Positions 33,828 to 42,911 of a stretch of DNA of 64,000 nucleotides are shown one piece after another. Numbering within the stretch: position 1 is the first letter of the stretch; the number at the start of each line of letters is the position of its first letter. The DNA is from Thermococcus profundus (GTDB lineage Archaea > Methanobacteriota_B > Thermococci > Thermococcales > Thermococcaceae). The stretch spans positions 806,001-870,000 of the forward strand of contig NZ_CP014862.1 of the NCBI RefSeq assembly GCF_002214585.1, written 5' to 3'. Made by a program: the position numbers and the translations under genes. The notes beneath the pieces are model-generated. The model ran no database searches. It was not told the origin of the DNA and saw nothing but the letters and a program-made list of their open reading frames with translations.

Positions 33828-34412
33828 ATGAGAGCGGTAGCGTTGCTCAGCTCTGGAATAGACTCACCGGTGGCCATATATCTCATGCTCCGGAAGGGGA
33901 TAGAGGTTGTTCCCGTCCACTTCAGGCAGGATGCTGTGAAGGAAGGGAAGGTCTTGGAAATAATTGATGTCCTGAGGAGATACGGAAAACTCGGTGATCC
34001 GATCGTTGTTGACTTCTCGGAGGAACATATCCCGGCTTTCAGGAGACTTCAGGAAATCGGCAAGACCCGCTATACCTGCGTCCTGTGCAAGTGGCTGATG
34101 GTGAGGAAGGCCTGTCAAGTGGGGCATGAGATCGGTGCACAAGCTTTAATAATGGGTGATTCCCTCGGTCAGGTGGCAAGCCAGACCCTCGACAACCTGC
34201 TGGTTGTAAGCTCCGTCAGCGACCTTCCGATTCTAAGACCGCTGATAGGATTTGACAAGGAGGAGATAGTAGGGATTGCGAAGGCCATAGGTACTTTTGA
34301 GATTAGCTCAAGGAGGGAGCCTCCCTGTCCCTTCACGCCGAAATACCCTGTTGTCCGTGCCTCCTTCGCGGAATTTCTGGATATAACAAGGGCCGTGAGA
34401 AAAGTTTTATAA
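33828..34412 (+). CDS. ThiI-like ATP-pyrophosphatase domain protein without THUMP
   Basis: 194 residues matching only the catalytic half of ThiI: PP-loop LLSSGIDSPVAIYLM, CVLC (in RYTCVLCKWLM) and the shared GDSLGQVASQTL and PILRPLIGFDKEEIV. The PP-loop has Ser where ThiI has Gly (SSGIDS for SGGIDS). Without THUMP it needs another way to reach its substrate. It may thiolate a different RNA position or act in thiazole or sulfur-carrier chemistry. ATG 33828 is preferred over TTG 33810; GAAGGA lies about 10 bases before it. Confidence 0.82.
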   Translation: MRAVALLSSGIDSPVAIYLMLRKGIEVVPVHFRQDAVKEGKVLEIIDVLRRYGKLGDPIVVDFSEEHIPAFRRLQEIGKTRYTCVLCKWLMVRKACQVGHEIGAQALIMGDSLGQVASQTLDNLLVVSSVSDLPILRPLIGFDKEEIVGIAKAIGTFEISSRREPPCPFTPKYPVVRASFAEFLDITRAVRKVL

Positions 34413-34432
34413 AGCAACATATCAAGCGATAT
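34403..34432 (+). promoter_or_regulatory. Promoter and palindrome before the second PadR gene
   Basis: TATA-like gttttataaa lies at 34404-34413. ATATC (34419-34423) and GATAT (34428-34432) form a palindrome with a 4-base spacer over the expected start of transcription, a good place for self-repression. Confidence 0.5.
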
Positions 34433-34447
34433 ATCCGTGAAAGAAAA

Positions 34448-34924
34448 ATGGAGAAGCCGAAGTTTAAGGGACACCTCAGAATTCTCGTTTTGAAGCTTCT
34501 CGCGGAGCGACCCCTTCACGGCTACGGCATAATGGCGGAGCTTGAAAAGAGGTACGGAATGCCCCACCCAAGTCCCGGAACCATATATCCCATACTTGCC
34601 TCCCTCAGGAGGGCCGGTCTCATAGAGATCGCCAGCGAAGGCAAGAGGGAGAAGAAGCTCTACCGCATAACGGAGAAAGGAAAGGAGTATCTCAAGGAGC
34701 ATGACTACGAGGTCAAAGAAGCCCTTGAAATGGCAGAGAGCTTCAGAGAGTTCGCCAGGCTTGGAGGAAGAGAACTCGCGGAGGTTCTTAAGGAGGCATT
34801 CGGTTCCGTTAGCAAGCTGAGCGAGGAGCAAAAGGCGGCCCTAGCAAAGGAGTTTGAAGAGTTCGCGAAGAGAGTTAGGTTGATTCTGCTGGGGGAGATC
34901 CAGGGGAAAAACAATAGCCCGTGA
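34448..34924 (+). CDS. PadR-family transcriptional regulator
   Basis: 158 residues. PadR winged helix: FKGHLRILVLKLLAERPLHG, recognition segment SPGTIYPILASLRRAGLIE, wing KKLYRITEKGKEYL, then a C-terminal dimer helix with many Ala, Glu and Lys. It has no divergent transporter beside it; its targets may be its own promoter and distant genes. Its end lies 30 bases from a tRNA gene on the other strand. Confidence 0.88.
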   Translation: MEKPKFKGHLRILVLKLLAERPLHGYGIMAELEKRYGMPHPSPGTIYPILASLRRAGLIEIASEGKREKKLYRITEKGKEYLKEHDYEVKEALEMAESFREFARLGGRELAEVLKEAFGSVSKLSEEQKAALAKEFEEFAKRVRLILLGEIQGKNNSP

Positions 34925-34953
34925 AATTGAGTTCAGAAGTGAGAACCAGGGTT

Positions 34954-35040
34954 TGGCGCCGGGGCAGGGATTTGAACCCTGGCGGGCAAACGCCCACGGA
35001 CTCTCCAGGCCCGCGCCTTCCCAGGCTAGGCTACCCCGGC
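34954..35040 (-). tRNA. tRNA-Ser(GGA)
   Basis: On the minus strand: acceptor GCCGGGG/CCCCGGC, discriminator G, encoded CCA, D arm GCCTAGCC, anticodon stem CGGGC/GTCCG around loop CTGGAGA (anticodon GGA), a long variable arm typical of serine tRNA, and T loop TTCAAAT between CAGGG and CCCTG. 87 bases with CCA; no intron. It follows the S10 gene and likely shares the EF-1A/S10 transcript or its own promoter. Confidence 0.95.
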
Positions 35041-35056
35041 GCATAAATGAGAGGAA

Positions 35057-35365
35057 TTAAGAGATGAGCTCGATCTCGATGGTGACATCCTCGGGAACGC
35101 GGATGCGCATGATCTGGCGCATGGCCCTTTCGTCTGCCTCAATGTCGACGAGCCTCTTGTGGACGCGGAGCTCGAACCTGTCGAAGGTGGCGGTGCCCTC
35201 TCCGTCCGGGCTCTTTCTGGTGGTGATCCTTATCCTCTTGGTTGGGAGCGGTATCGGGCCGCTCATCCTGACGCCGGTCCTCTCTGCTATCTGCTTGATC
35301 TGGTCAGTGACCTCGTTGAGGGCCTTAATGTTGGTGCTCGCAAGCTTAATCCTTGCCTTCTGCAT
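35057..35365 (-). CDS. rps10: Small ribosomal subunit protein uS10
   Basis: 102 residues with the S10 pattern: [37 protein letters not shown] and [19 protein letters not shown]. Component of the head of the 30S subunit. Gene order EF-1A, S10, tRNA-Ser on the minus strand is the arrangement known in Thermococcales. GGAGGG precedes the ATG. Confidence 0.97.
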   Translation of the reverse strand: MQKARIKLASTNIKALNEVTDQIKQIAERTGVRMSGPIPLPTKRIRITTRKSPDGEGTATFDRFELRVHKRLVDIEADERAMRQIMRIRVPEDVTIEIELIS

Positions 35366-35417
35366 TTCCGTCCCTCCTAAGAGTTCAAGGAAGTAAAGGA
35401 AAGGTCAGAGAAGGCCT

Positions 35418-36704
35418 TCACTCGGCCTTCTGGATGGATATAACCATACCCGCGGCAACGGTCTGGCCCATGTCACGGATGGCGAACCTGCCCATCTGCG
35501 GGATCTCCTTGACCGGCTCGATGACCATCGGCTTGGTCGGCCTGAGGATAACGATGGCCGAGTCACCGGTCTTGATGAACTGCGGGTTCTCCTCGACGAT
35601 GTTTCCAGTCCTCGGGTCGAGCTTGGCGAGGAGCTGCTCGAACCTGACGGCGACCTGGAGGGTGTGGGCGTGGAGGACCGGGGTGTAGCCGACGGTGATA
35701 GCTGTTGGGTGGTTGAGGACGATGATCTGGGCCTTGAAGGTGTCCTTCGGCCTGACGACGGTCGGCGGGTTGTTGGTGTGTCCGGCAACGTCACCGCGCT
35801 TTATGTCGTTCTTACCGACGCCACGGACGTTGAAACCGATGTTGTCGCCTGGGTAGGCTTCCTGGAGCGGCTCGTGGTGCATCTCGATGGACTTAACCTC
35901 ACCCTGGATCGGCTTGTGGAAGATCGTTGAAGCCGGCTCGAAGATGACGACGTCACCGACCTTGAGGACACCGGTCTCAACACGACCGACCGGAACGGTA
36001 CCGACACCCTTGATGGAGTAAACGTCCTGGATCGGGATGCGGAGCGGCTTGTCAGTCGGCTTCGGCGGCTCTGGGATCTGGTCAAGGGCCTCGAAGAGGG
36101 TCGGGCCGTTGTACCAGGGCATCTTGTCGCTCTTCTTAACGATGTTGTCGCCTTCCCAAGCGCTGGTCGGGATGATCTGGACGTTCTTGTAGCCGAGCAT
36201 CTGCAGGAGCTTCTTGACCTGGTCGGCAACCTGCTTGAACTTCTTCTCGTCGTAGTTGACCATGTCCATCTTGTTGATGCTGACGATCATGTGGTTGATA
36301 CCGAGGGTCCTGGCAAGGAAGGCGTGCTCCTTGGTCTGCGGCATGACACCGTCGGTGGCGGCGACGACGAGAACTGCCGCGTCGGCCTGGCTGGCACCGG
36401 TGATCATGTTCTTAACGAAGTCCCTGTGGCCCGGAGCGTCGATGATGGTGATGTACCTGTGCGGGGTCTCGAACTTGGTGTGGGCGACGTCGATGGTGAT
36501 ACCCCTCTCGCGCTCCTCCTTGAGCCTGTCCATGACCCAAGCGAACTTGAAGGACTTACCCTTCTCACCCATCTGCTCGAACTTCTGGATGATGTTCTCC
36601 GGGATGTTCTGGCTGTCGAACAGGAGCCTTCCGACGGTGGTACTCTTACCGTGGTCGACGTGTCCGATAAAGACAATGTTAATGTGTGGCTTCTCCTTAG
36701 CCAT
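35418..36704 (-). CDS. tuf: Translation elongation factor 1-alpha
   Basis: 428 residues. GTP-binding motifs are G1 [10 protein letters not shown]2 region with RERGITID, G3 DAPGHRDF, G4 NKMD and G5 TSAWEG; domains 2 and 3 follow. Delivers aminoacyl-tRNA to the ribosome. Codon choice is strongly biased, as expected for very high expression. ATG 36704 lies after GGAGGTG; an in-frame ATG two codons earlier is less well placed. Confidence 0.97.
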   Translation of the reverse strand: MAKEKPHINIVFIGHVDHGKSTTVGRLLFDSQNIPENIIQKFEQMGEKGKSFKFAWVMDRLKEERERGITIDVAHTKFETPHRYITIIDAPGHRDFVKNMITGASQADAAVLVVAATDGVMPQTKEHAFLARTLGINHMIVSINKMDMVNYDEKKFKQVADQVKKLLQMLGYKNVQIIPTSAWEGDNIVKKSDKMPWYNGPTLFEALDQIPEPPKPTDKPLRIPIQDVYSIKGVGTVPVGRVETGVLKVGDVVIFEPASTIFHKPIQGEVKSIEMHHEPLQEAYPGDNIGFNVRGVGKNDIKRGDVAGHTNNPPTVVRPKDTFKAQIIVLNHPTAITVGYTPVLHAHTLQVAVRFEQLLAKLDPRTGNIVEENPQFIKTGDSAIVILRPTKPMVIEPVKEIPQMGRFAIRDMGQTVAAGMVISIQKAE

Positions 36705-36748
36705 TTTCAAACACCTCCAAATTTTGGTCTAGCCTCATTGACTAGGAT

Positions 36749-36767
36749 GGCTTTTTAAATCTTTCGA
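36749..36767 (-). promoter_or_regulatory. Strong BRE/TATA promoter of EF-1A
   Basis: On the minus strand cgaaagatttaaaaagcc is a textbook archaeal BRE plus TATA element about 45-60 bases before the EF-1A start codon, giving a leader of about 20 bases with GGAGGTG. Confidence 0.85.
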
Positions 36768-36782
36768 ACCTCGGCCCCCTCG

Positions 36783-36797
36783 GGCGGGAAACCCGCC
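36783..36797. repeat. GC hairpin upstream of the EF-1A promoter
   Basis: GGCGGG (36783-36788) and CCCGCC (36792-36797) form a 6-bp stem with an AAA loop, followed on the plus strand by GTTTTC. It stands between the small ferritin-like genes and the EF-1A promoter. Terminator of an antisense RNA or an upstream promoter element are both possible. Confidence 0.35.
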
Positions 36798-36890
36798 GTT
36801 TTCGGGGGGACCTCATGAGTCCCGGTGTTGATTTAAAGGGGAGGTTTAAAAAGTTAACTAAAAGCCGGTTCTCCTCTAGCGGAGTTCTTT

Positions 36891-37094
36891 TTATTTTTCA
36901 TGGTTTGTGTCCATAAGGTACCTTATGCTCTCCGCAAGGAGTCTCGCGTGCTGTCTTTCAGCTTCCGCGAGCATTTTAAACGTGTCTCCGTTGGTCATCA
37001 GTTTTTTCGCTAGATATTCGTAGACCTCTGCCATTAGAAGCTCGTTTTCGTGTAGAATCGAGAGAAGATCCATTAATCTAGAACTTCTTATCAT
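36891..37094 (-). CDS. Two-helix ferritin-like protein (67 aa)
   Basis: 67 residues: one helix with NELLMAEVYEYLAKKL and a second with AEAERQHARLLAES. The Glu of the first helix and the E-x2-H of the second are the ligand pattern of one half of a rubrerythrin/ferritin diiron site. A complete four-helix domain would need a partner or a dimer. It lies 30 bases after a second, similar small gene. The start could also be Met8 (37073). Diiron binding is inference. Confidence 0.6.
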   Translation of the reverse strand: MIRSSRLMDLLSILHENELLMAEVYEYLAKKLMTNGDTFKMLAEAERQHARLLAESIRYLMDTNHEK

Positions 37095-37124
37095 GGGTTT
37101 TACCCTGTTTTCAAGCAGGATAAC

Positions 37125-37418
37125 CTACATTGGAGGCAGATCCACGTTTTTTGTAGGTTCTTCCCTGAAGAGAGATTTGTACGTCTTTAACAGTATTTCA
37201 GAGTGTTGGAGGCGCTGGTTGGCCAACTCCTCGAAAACCTTTGGAATTCTATCGTCCCAGACGATGTCTCGGATAGTTCTGGCGAGCTCGGAGTACATCT
37301 CGGCTTCCTCTAGTTCACCCTCAATCCAGTAGGAGATTAATTCCTTCTCGTCTAGTCTCATCAGCTTTCCTAGGAGGTCTCTCAGTTCGGGGATCAGATT
37401 ATCGTCGGTCTTTTCCAT
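37125..37418 (-). CDS. Ferritin-like helical protein (97 aa)
   Basis: 97 residues. A leading helix (DDNLIPELRDLLGKLMRLDE) and a ferritin-like pair: SYWIEGELEEAEMYSELA and KVFEELANQRLQHSEILLKTY. The second helix has Arg at the place where E-x2-H would put Glu, so the metal site seems incomplete here, while the partner gene at 36891 keeps it. ATG 37418 follows GGGGAGA; the frame is open to TTG 37442. The pair may form a mixed four-helix unit. Confidence 0.6.
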   Translation of the reverse strand: MEKTDDNLIPELRDLLGKLMRLDEKELISYWIEGELEEAEMYSELARTIRDIVWDDRIPKVFEELANQRLQHSEILLKTYKSLFREEPTKNVDLPPM

Positions 37419-37464
37419 GGATCTCCCCAAAAATAATGCCAAAAGAGAAAATAAAAAGTTACTC

Positions 37465-39081
37465 TCACTTTGAAGATATTACGACAAAGCCATCCATTAC
37501 AAGCAAATCTAAACCGGCTTTTCTGAACGTTTCCAGCGCGTCCCGGGGTGAGCAAACTATCGGCTCTCCGTGCATGTTGAAGCTCGTGTTGAGAACCGCA
37601 CCAATTCCTGCTTTTTTGTTGAATTCTTTAATTACTGAATAGTACAATTCATTAGACTCTTTCCTTACAGCCTGCGGCCTCGTTGTTCCGTCAACGTGTA
37701 CAACGGCTGGGGCAAGTTTCCTAAATTCCTCTGTGGCAGTGTAGCTCATCGTCATGAACTCGTTGGGCCTTCCGTTAAGGTCTTCAAGGTATTCTCCTGC
37801 CTTCTCCCAGAGCACCGAGGGTGCAAAGGGCTGAAAGACGTCCCTTTTCAGGGCAACGTTGAGCCTCTCCTTTACTCCTTCGTCCCTCGGATCGGCCAGA
37901 ATTGAGCGGTTGCCCAAAGCCCTCGGCCCGAACTCCATCCTCCCCTGGAAAAGGCCGACGAGCTTTCCATCTAGGAGGGCATCGGCGACGAACCCGGGAA
38001 TATCGGTTACCTCCGCGTACTCAAATCCCTCCTCTTTAAGAACGCTCTCTATCTCTTCACTCGAATACTCAGGTCCCAAATAGACGTGCTCCAGCTTGAA
38101 TGGTCTCCACTTCCCATCTAGCCTCTCGAACTGAGCCTTGACGAAGACCGCCGCCCCAAATGCTAGGCCTCCGTCATCCATAGCTGGGAACACCCAGAGG
38201 TCCTCGTCTCCAAAAACGTGCCTTAAAACCGCGTTGGCCTTGACGTTCTGGGCAACACCGCCAGCGTAGGCCACCGGCAGGGAGTAGCCTTTAAGGTTGA
38301 GTCCGAGCTCTTCAACAAGCTTTTCAAGGTGGGCTTGGGCGCTGGCGGCTATCTCTATCGCCTTCCTCTGGAGCTTTCCATCGAGCTTTCCGTGCTTCAT
38401 CTGAGTGGCTATCTCCTTTGCATGCCTGAGAGGGTAATTGAACAGCTCAGCTAATTTTCTCGTCGCCTCGATGCCAACAACTTTGAGGTGGTTCTCGAAG
38501 GTCAGGCCGTTTAACTCGATTATTGAGCTTAAATCGTAGGTGGGCTTTCCGTAGGCAGCTAGGCTCATCACCTTGCCCTCGTGCCTCATCGGCTTAAATC
38601 CTAGGAGTTCAGTAACGGAGGCATAGAAGTCGCCGAGGGAGTCTAAATAGGTGCTCTGGGCTATCCTGATCATCTCGCCGTCTCTGGCTATGTAAACCGA
38701 CGAGCTAAGCCCGTCTCCTGCCGCGTCTATGCTCAGGACTACCGCATCCCTCCAGCCTGACGTGTAGTATGCAGAGGCCGAGTGGGCAAGGTGGTGTTCG
38801 ACGAAAAGAACCTTCCGCTTAAAATCCGGCCCGAGGATTGATTTTAGGTTCTCCTCAAGTTCTATAAGTCTCTTCTGCTTTCGGAATATGCCTGCTATTG
38901 CTATTACCTCAACGTCCTCTGGGGAAGCCCCGGCCATTTCAAGGACTTTCTTGATGCTCAGCTCAGGGAAGCCGCGGTACTTTTTAATTCGGTTTAAGCG
39001 CTCCTCGTTCACCGCAAAGATTCTGTCGCCGTCTATCAGAACGGCTCCCGCGTCGTGACCGTCGTGGACTCCGAGGATCAT
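37465..39081 (-). CDS. NodU/CmcH-family carbamoyltransferase
   Basis: 538 residues. N-terminal ASKHA/Kae1-like part with metal-binding FVEHHLAHSASAYYTSGW, DAAGDG, GGVAQNVKAN and DDGGLAFGAA; C-terminal domain with EFGPRALGNRSILADPR and NTSFNMHGEPIV. Such enzymes carbamoylate an O- or N-atom using carbamoyl phosphate through carbamoyl-AMP, as in nodulation factors and cephamycin. In Thermococcales the acceptor is not known. ATG 39081 follows GGTGGCGAC. No glycan or antibiotic genes flank it. Confidence 0.88.
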   Translation of the reverse strand: MILGVHDGHDAGAVLIDGDRIFAVNEERLNRIKKYRGFPELSIKKVLEMAGASPEDVEVIAIAGIFRKQKRLIELEENLKSILGPDFKRKVLFVEHHLAHSASAYYTSGWRDAVVLSIDAAGDGLSSSVYIARDGEMIRIAQSTYLDSLGDFYASVTELLGFKPMRHEGKVMSLAAYGKPTYDLSSIIELNGLTFENHLKVVGIEATRKLAELFNYPLRHAKEIATQMKHGKLDGKLQRKAIEIAASAQAHLEKLVEELGLNLKGYSLPVAYAGGVAQNVKANAVLRHVFGDEDLWVFPAMDDGGLAFGAAVFVKAQFERLDGKWRPFKLEHVYLGPEYSSEEIESVLKEEGFEYAEVTDIPGFVADALLDGKLVGLFQGRMEFGPRALGNRSILADPRDEGVKERLNVALKRDVFQPFAPSVLWEKAGEYLEDLNGRPNEFMTMSYTATEEFRKLAPAVVHVDGTTRPQAVRKESNELYYSVIKEFNKKAGIGAVLNTSFNMHGEPIVCSPRDALETFRKAGLDLLVMDGFVVISSK

Positions 39082-39136
39082 TGTCGCCACCATAAAATTA
39101 AATTTTGAAAATTAACGCCGATTCAAAAATGGGAAA

Positions 39137-40588
39137 TCAATAAGTTCTCGCGAACCTCGCGATGAACTTGGCTTCCCTGCCGCAGACCGGGCACTTCTTG
39201 CTCTCCGGGGCTTTGGCCTTCTCCTCCGGATAGGGAATTCCGAGCATCTTGGCGTCCAGTTCCTCCTCCATCTTGAGGCCGCACTCCTCCTCACCGCACC
39301 AGGGAATCTCGACGATTCCGCGCCTGTCCTCGAATACCTCTTTGGCCTCCTCGATGGTATCGACGCGCTTGATGTGGCTCTCGAGGAACTCGCTCGCCCT
39401 CTGGTAGAGGTTCTCCATTATCTCGTCGAAGGTTTTCCTAACGGCCTCAACGAGCTCCCCCCTCTCGACGACCTTCTTGGTGAGAGTGTCGCGCCTCGCT
39501 ATGACGGCCTTCTTTCCTTCCACGTCCCTCGGGCCGACCTCTATCCTCACCGGAACTCCCTTCATCTCCCAGTCGTAGTACTTCCTGCCTGGTCTTATGT
39601 CGCGTTCATCAACGTGAACCCTTATTCCAGCGGTTCTGAGTTCATCGGCTATCTCGCGCGCGTAGGCGAAGACGTCGGCTTCGGCATTCTTCTTCGGTAT
39701 CGGGACGATGACGACCTGTATCGGCGCTATCGTGGGCGGGAGAACTAGACCGTTGTCATCGCCGTGTATAGCCATAACAGCAGCCAGAAGCCTCTCGCTC
39801 ATTCCGAAGGTCGTCTGGTGAACGTACTCGTGCTCTCCCTCCTCCGTCTCGTACTGGATGTTGTAGGCCTTGGCAAAGTTCTGCTTGTAGTTGTGCATCG
39901 TGCCTATCTGGAGCGTCCTGCCGTCGGGCATCATCACTTCAGCGCCGAGCGAATAGTACGCCCCGGGGAACTTGTCCCACTCCGGCCTCTTGGAGACTAT
40001 GTACGGAATCGCCAGGAATTTGGCGAGGTTGTCGAATATCTCAAGGTCCTCCTTTATCTGTCTCTCCGCATCTTCGTAGCTGTCGTGGGCCGTGTGGGCC
40101 TCAAAGAACCTGCTTATCTCTCTGACCCTGATGAGGGGCCTTGTGTGCTTGGTCTCGTAGCGGTATGTGTTGACTATCTGGTAAACCTTGAAGGGAAGGT
40201 CAGCGTGGGATCTTATCCAGAGGGAGAACATCGAGTACATAGCGGTCTCGCTCGTTGGGCGGAGGATGAGCCTAACATCAAGAGGATCCAATCCAGCGTG
40301 GGTAACCCAGTAAACCTCCCCTTCGAACCCCTTTATGTGCTCGGCCTCCTTCTGAAACTCTGTTTCAGGAATTAAAGCCGGGAAGAGAACCTCGTCGTGG
40401 CCTGTTCTTTCCATCTCGGCGTGAATGAAGCGCTCTATGTTTCTCATGATTTTAAGTCCGTACGGGAGCCAGATGTTCATTCCCTTAACCGGATAGCGCT
40501 TGTCCTGGATTCCAGCGGTCTCGATGAGCTCGTTGTACCACTCGCTGAAATTCTCGCTCCACTTTTCCCTCTTAACTTTACCCGCCAT
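39137..40588 (-). CDS. proS: Prolyl-tRNA synthetase, archaeal/eukaryotic type
   Basis: 483 residues. Class II motifs: motif 2 [13 protein letters not shown] with [10 protein letters not shown], motif 3 [24 protein letters not shown]; an anticodon-binding domain follows; then a C-terminal zinc-binding domain with CGEEECG and CPVCG ending in the conserved Tyr. Charges tRNA-Pro. ATG 40588 follows GGTGGTG. Confidence 0.97.
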   Translation of the reverse strand: MAGKVKREKWSENFSEWYNELIETAGIQDKRYPVKGMNIWLPYGLKIMRNIERFIHAEMERTGHDEVLFPALIPETEFQKEAEHIKGFEGEVYWVTHAGLDPLDVRLILRPTSETAMYSMFSLWIRSHADLPFKVYQIVNTYRYETKHTRPLIRVREISRFFEAHTAHDSYEDAERQIKEDLEIFDNLAKFLAIPYIVSKRPEWDKFPGAYYSLGAEVMMPDGRTLQIGTMHNYKQNFAKAYNIQYETEEGEHEYVHQTTFGMSERLLAAVMAIHGDDNGLVLPPTIAPIQVVIVPIPKKNAEADVFAYAREIADELRTAGIRVHVDERDIRPGRKYYDWEMKGVPVRIEVGPRDVEGKKAVIARRDTLTKKVVERGELVEAVRKTFDEIMENLYQRASEFLESHIKRVDTIEEAKEVFEDRRGIVEIPWCGEEECGLKMEEELDAKMLGIPYPEEKAKAPESKKCPVCGREAKFIARFARTY

Positions 40589-40684
40589 CTGCACCACCTA
40601 GCCGTTGCAGGGAAAAGCTGTTTATTAAGTTTTTTTCGATAGAAGTCGAGGGCGGAAAAGTTGGGAAAGAAAGGGGATCTAACC

Positions 40685-42013
40685 CTAAAACTTTAGAACC
40701 CTGGCGAGGACTATGAGCGGGTCCCAGACTGGGGCAAAGGGTGGTGCGTAGGCCAAGTCCGTGAAGAAGGCGTCCTTCGTGGTGAACCCTGCGGTTAGCA
40801 TAGCCGCGGCCGTGTCTATCCTCGGGAGTATCTCGGCACCTACAGCCTGCACACCGAGCAGTTTGTTCGTCTCGTTGTCGACTACGCCCTTGAGCCATAT
40901 CGTCCTGGAGCCAGGATAGTAGTGGGGCTTTGTTCCGGCCTTTATGAAAGCAGTCCTGACATCGTAGCCCTCCTTTATTGCCTCCGCCTCAGTAAGACCT
41001 GTCTTTCCTATCTCGAGGTCGAGGAACTTGGTTATACTAGTTCCAAGGACGCCGGGGAAGTGGACTTCCTTGCCCGCTATGTTGCTTCCGGCCACGTAGC
41101 CCATCTTGTTTCCGGCTGGGGCGAGGGGCATCCATACACGTCTGCCCGTTATCATGTGTTTTGTCTCGGCGACGTCTCCGGCGGCGTAGACGTTCTCGAC
41201 GCTTGTCTGCATTTTATCGTTTGTCCAGATTGCCCCTGTCTCTCCCACCCTAACACCAAGCTGCCTGGCCAGCTCGGTGTTTGGCTTTATCCCGGTGGCC
41301 ACTATGACGAGGTCGGCCGGGTACTCGCCGGCGTCGGTGATGACCTTCTCGACCCTTCCGTCCCCTTCAAAGCGCATCGTCAGCTCCTCAAGGCGGAGGT
41401 TGAGGTTTTCCCTGAGCTTCCCCTCCACGACTTCGGTTATCTCCTTGTCGAAGGTCTTTCTGAGAACCCTCTCGCTCCTGCCGATGAGGGTGACGTTCTT
41501 CCCGCGTTCAACAAAGGCTTCTGCCATCTCAATGGCGATGTAACCAGTTCCGATGACGGCGACGTTCTTAACGTCGTGCTTCTCCATGTACTCGGTTATC
41601 GCAACGGCGTCGGGCGGCAGGTCTGCTGTGAATACTCCTTCCAGGTGACAGCCCTCTATCGCCGGAACCTGCGGCGAGGCACCGTTTGCGAAGACGAGGT
41701 AGTCCCACTCGTAGGTGTGCTCCCCATCTGGTTCTCTCACGCGCACGCGCCCCTGCTCGACCTCGATTACCTCAGCCTTCATGTGGAGGTCTATGCCGCG
41801 CTTTTTGATGAAGACCTCCGGCGGATAGTGCATGAGCTTCTCCTTGGGCGAAATACCCTCAACTACGTAGGGGATACCACAGGGAGCGTGGCTCACCCAT
41901 TCCGTCGCCTCGAAGACCTTGACGTCCCACTCGGGCTTGAGCCTCTTGACGCGCGATGCGGCGCTCATTCCTGCCGCTCCACCGCCTATGATAACAACGC
42001 GTTTCCTCTCCAT
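40685..42013 (-). CDS. nsr: CoA-dependent NAD(P)H sulfur oxidoreductase (CoADR family)
   Basis: 442 residues. FAD-binding [12 protein letters not shown] at the N-terminus, active-site Cys in [16 protein letters not shown](P)H-binding [12 protein letters not shown], second FAD motif YAAGDVAE, and a C-terminal dimerisation domain. Pyrococcus homologues have been described as CoA-disulfide reductase and as NSR, which reduces sulfur with NAD(P)H and CoA. A perfect SurR site in the promoter supports the sulfur-metabolism role. ATG 42013 follows GGTGGTTGGT. Confidence 0.85.
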   Translation of the reverse strand: MERKRVVIIGGGAAGMSAASRVKRLKPEWDVKVFEATEWVSHAPCGIPYVVEGISPKEKLMHYPPEVFIKKRGIDLHMKAEVIEVEQGRVRVREPDGEHTYEWDYLVFANGASPQVPAIEGCHLEGVFTADLPPDAVAITEYMEKHDVKNVAVIGTGYIAIEMAEAFVERGKNVTLIGRSERVLRKTFDKEITEVVEGKLRENLNLRLEELTMRFEGDGRVEKVITDAGEYPADLVIVATGIKPNTELARQLGVRVGETGAIWTNDKMQTSVENVYAAGDVAETKHMITGRRVWMPLAPAGNKMGYVAGSNIAGKEVHFPGVLGTSITKFLDLEIGKTGLTEAEAIKEGYDVRTAFIKAGTKPHYYPGSRTIWLKGVVDNETNKLLGVQAVGAEILPRIDTAAAMLTAGFTTKDAFFTDLAYAPPFAPVWDPLIVLARVLKF

Positions 42014-42035
42014 ACCAACCACCAGCGGGCTTTCG

Positions 42036-42052
42036 AACCATCAGTTAAAAAC
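42036..42052 (-). promoter_or_regulatory. SurR-type operator of the sulfur reductase gene
   Basis: Read on the minus strand this is GTTtttAACtgatgGTT, an exact match to the SurR consensus GTTn3AACn5GTT of Thermococcales. It overlaps the TATA-like gtttttaac, about 25-40 bases before the start codon, so SurR would block transcription until sulfur oxidises it. That agrees with the known rise of this gene when sulfur is added. Confidence 0.75.
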
Positions 42053-42072
42053 ATTAGGTGACAGAAATGTCC

Positions 42073-42318
42073 TCAGGTCTTTCTTAGTATTATCTCGTAA
42101 GTCCTGTCCCCCTTCATCATGCTTAAGACGAGGCTCTTGTCGTAGTCTATGAACTTTGCTCCAGTGAGCGAATAGCCTTCCCCCTCAAGGAACTCCCGGA
42201 TTTTAAGGCCTAGATCATCAAAGAGCTCCGCAGCCAGGGTTGCCAGGCTGGGCTCCTCGATCTTCAGCTCACCGTGGTATCTCCTTGCCAACTCAAAAAC
42301 ATCGACTTCTTCACCCAT
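42073..42318 (-). CDS. Small conserved protein of unknown function
   Basis: 81 residues (MGEEVDVFELARRYHGEL start), mixed helix and strand, with a final KGDRTYEIILRK strand. No family recognised. ATG 42318 follows GGTGATCG. Divergent from tfs across an 80-base promoter region; lies upstream of the sulfur reductase gene, but the SurR site between them suggests separate control. Confidence 0.6.
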   Translation of the reverse strand: MGEEVDVFELARRYHGELKIEEPSLATLAAELFDDLGLKIREFLEGEGYSLTGAKFIDYDKSLVLSMMKGDRTYEIILRKT

Positions 42319-42397
42319 CACGATCACCATTCCCTACTCGTCGCAAACCTTTTTATTACCTTCCCGCATACCCCCATATTGGCTGGAGGTGAGAAAA

Positions 42398-42736
42398 ATG
42401 GCGGGATTGAAGTTCTGCCCAAAATGCGGCACTCTCATGCGTCCGGACAGGAAGAAGAACGTCTGGGTCTGTCCAAACTGTGGCTATGAGGAGCCGATAA
42501 CTGACGAAGACAAAAAGAATGCTAAAATAACACAAAAGGTGGAGCACAAGCCTGACGAGGGAATAATCGTGGTCGAGCAGGACGTCAAGACCCTTCCGAC
42601 GACCCACGTAATCTGCCCCAAGTGCGGCAACGACACCGCCTACTGGTGGGAGATGCAGACCCGTGCTGGAGACGAGCCGAGCACGATATTCTACAAGTGT
42701 ACCAAGTGCGGCTACGTCTGGAGGGCCTACGAGTGA
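42398..42736 (+). CDS. tfs: Transcription factor S (TFIIS-like cleavage factor)
   Basis: 112 residues with two zinc ribbons: N-terminal CPKCG/CPNCG and C-terminal CPKCG/CTKCG. The C-terminal ribbon carries the acidic Asp-Glu pair (TRAGDEPSTIFYKC) that stimulates RNA cleavage by backtracked RNA polymerase. GGAGGTG precedes ATG 42398; TATA-like ctttttatt lies near 42348-42357. First of a run with an unknown small gene, PCNA and GINS51. Confidence 0.93.
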   Translation: MAGLKFCPKCGTLMRPDRKKNVWVCPNCGYEEPITDEDKKNAKITQKVEHKPDEGIIVVEQDVKTLPTTHVICPKCGNDTAYWWEMQTRAGDEPSTIFYKCTKCGYVWRAYE

Positions 42737-42909
42737 GGGAGCTCACCGAACTTGAGAGGGAAACCCTCAGAAAGCTCGCGCAGAAGGCCCTGAAGGAGCT
42801 TGAGGAGGCCTACCGCAGGGTACCCGGTACCGACAACGGAAAAGCTTATCTATTCCGGGGGAAAGAAAGGGTTAGGCTAATGCTTGGGATACTGAATAAG
42901 GAGGGATAA
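42733..42909 (+). CDS. 58-residue conserved protein between tfs and pcn
   Basis: Starts at GTG 42733, overlapping the tfs stop; GGAGGG lies about 9 bases before. The first half is a charged helix (ELERETLRKLAQKALKELEE), followed by RVPGTDNGKAYLFRGKERVR and a helix. No family name known to me. Coupling to tfs and a 2-base gap to pcn imply an expressed gene of the same operon. Confidence 0.65.
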   Translation: MRELTELERETLRKLAQKALKELEEAYRRVPGTDNGKAYLFRGKERVRLMLGILNKEG

Positions 42910-42911
42910 AG

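Noticed and set aside
34954-35042. tRNA-Ser with acceptor GCGCCGG starting at 35042
   Set aside because: That pairing would give a C discriminator and misplace T8/A9. Starting at 35040 gives acceptor GCCGGGG, discriminator G and an encoded CCA.
36891-37418. Encapsulin cargo ferritin pair
   Set aside because: The two-helix size is similar, but no encapsulin shell gene is nearby and no cargo-loading tail is visible.
40685-42013. Simple NADH oxidase annotation
   Set aside because: The active-site Cys segment and the exact SurR operator favour the CoA-dependent sulfur reductase of Thermococcales.
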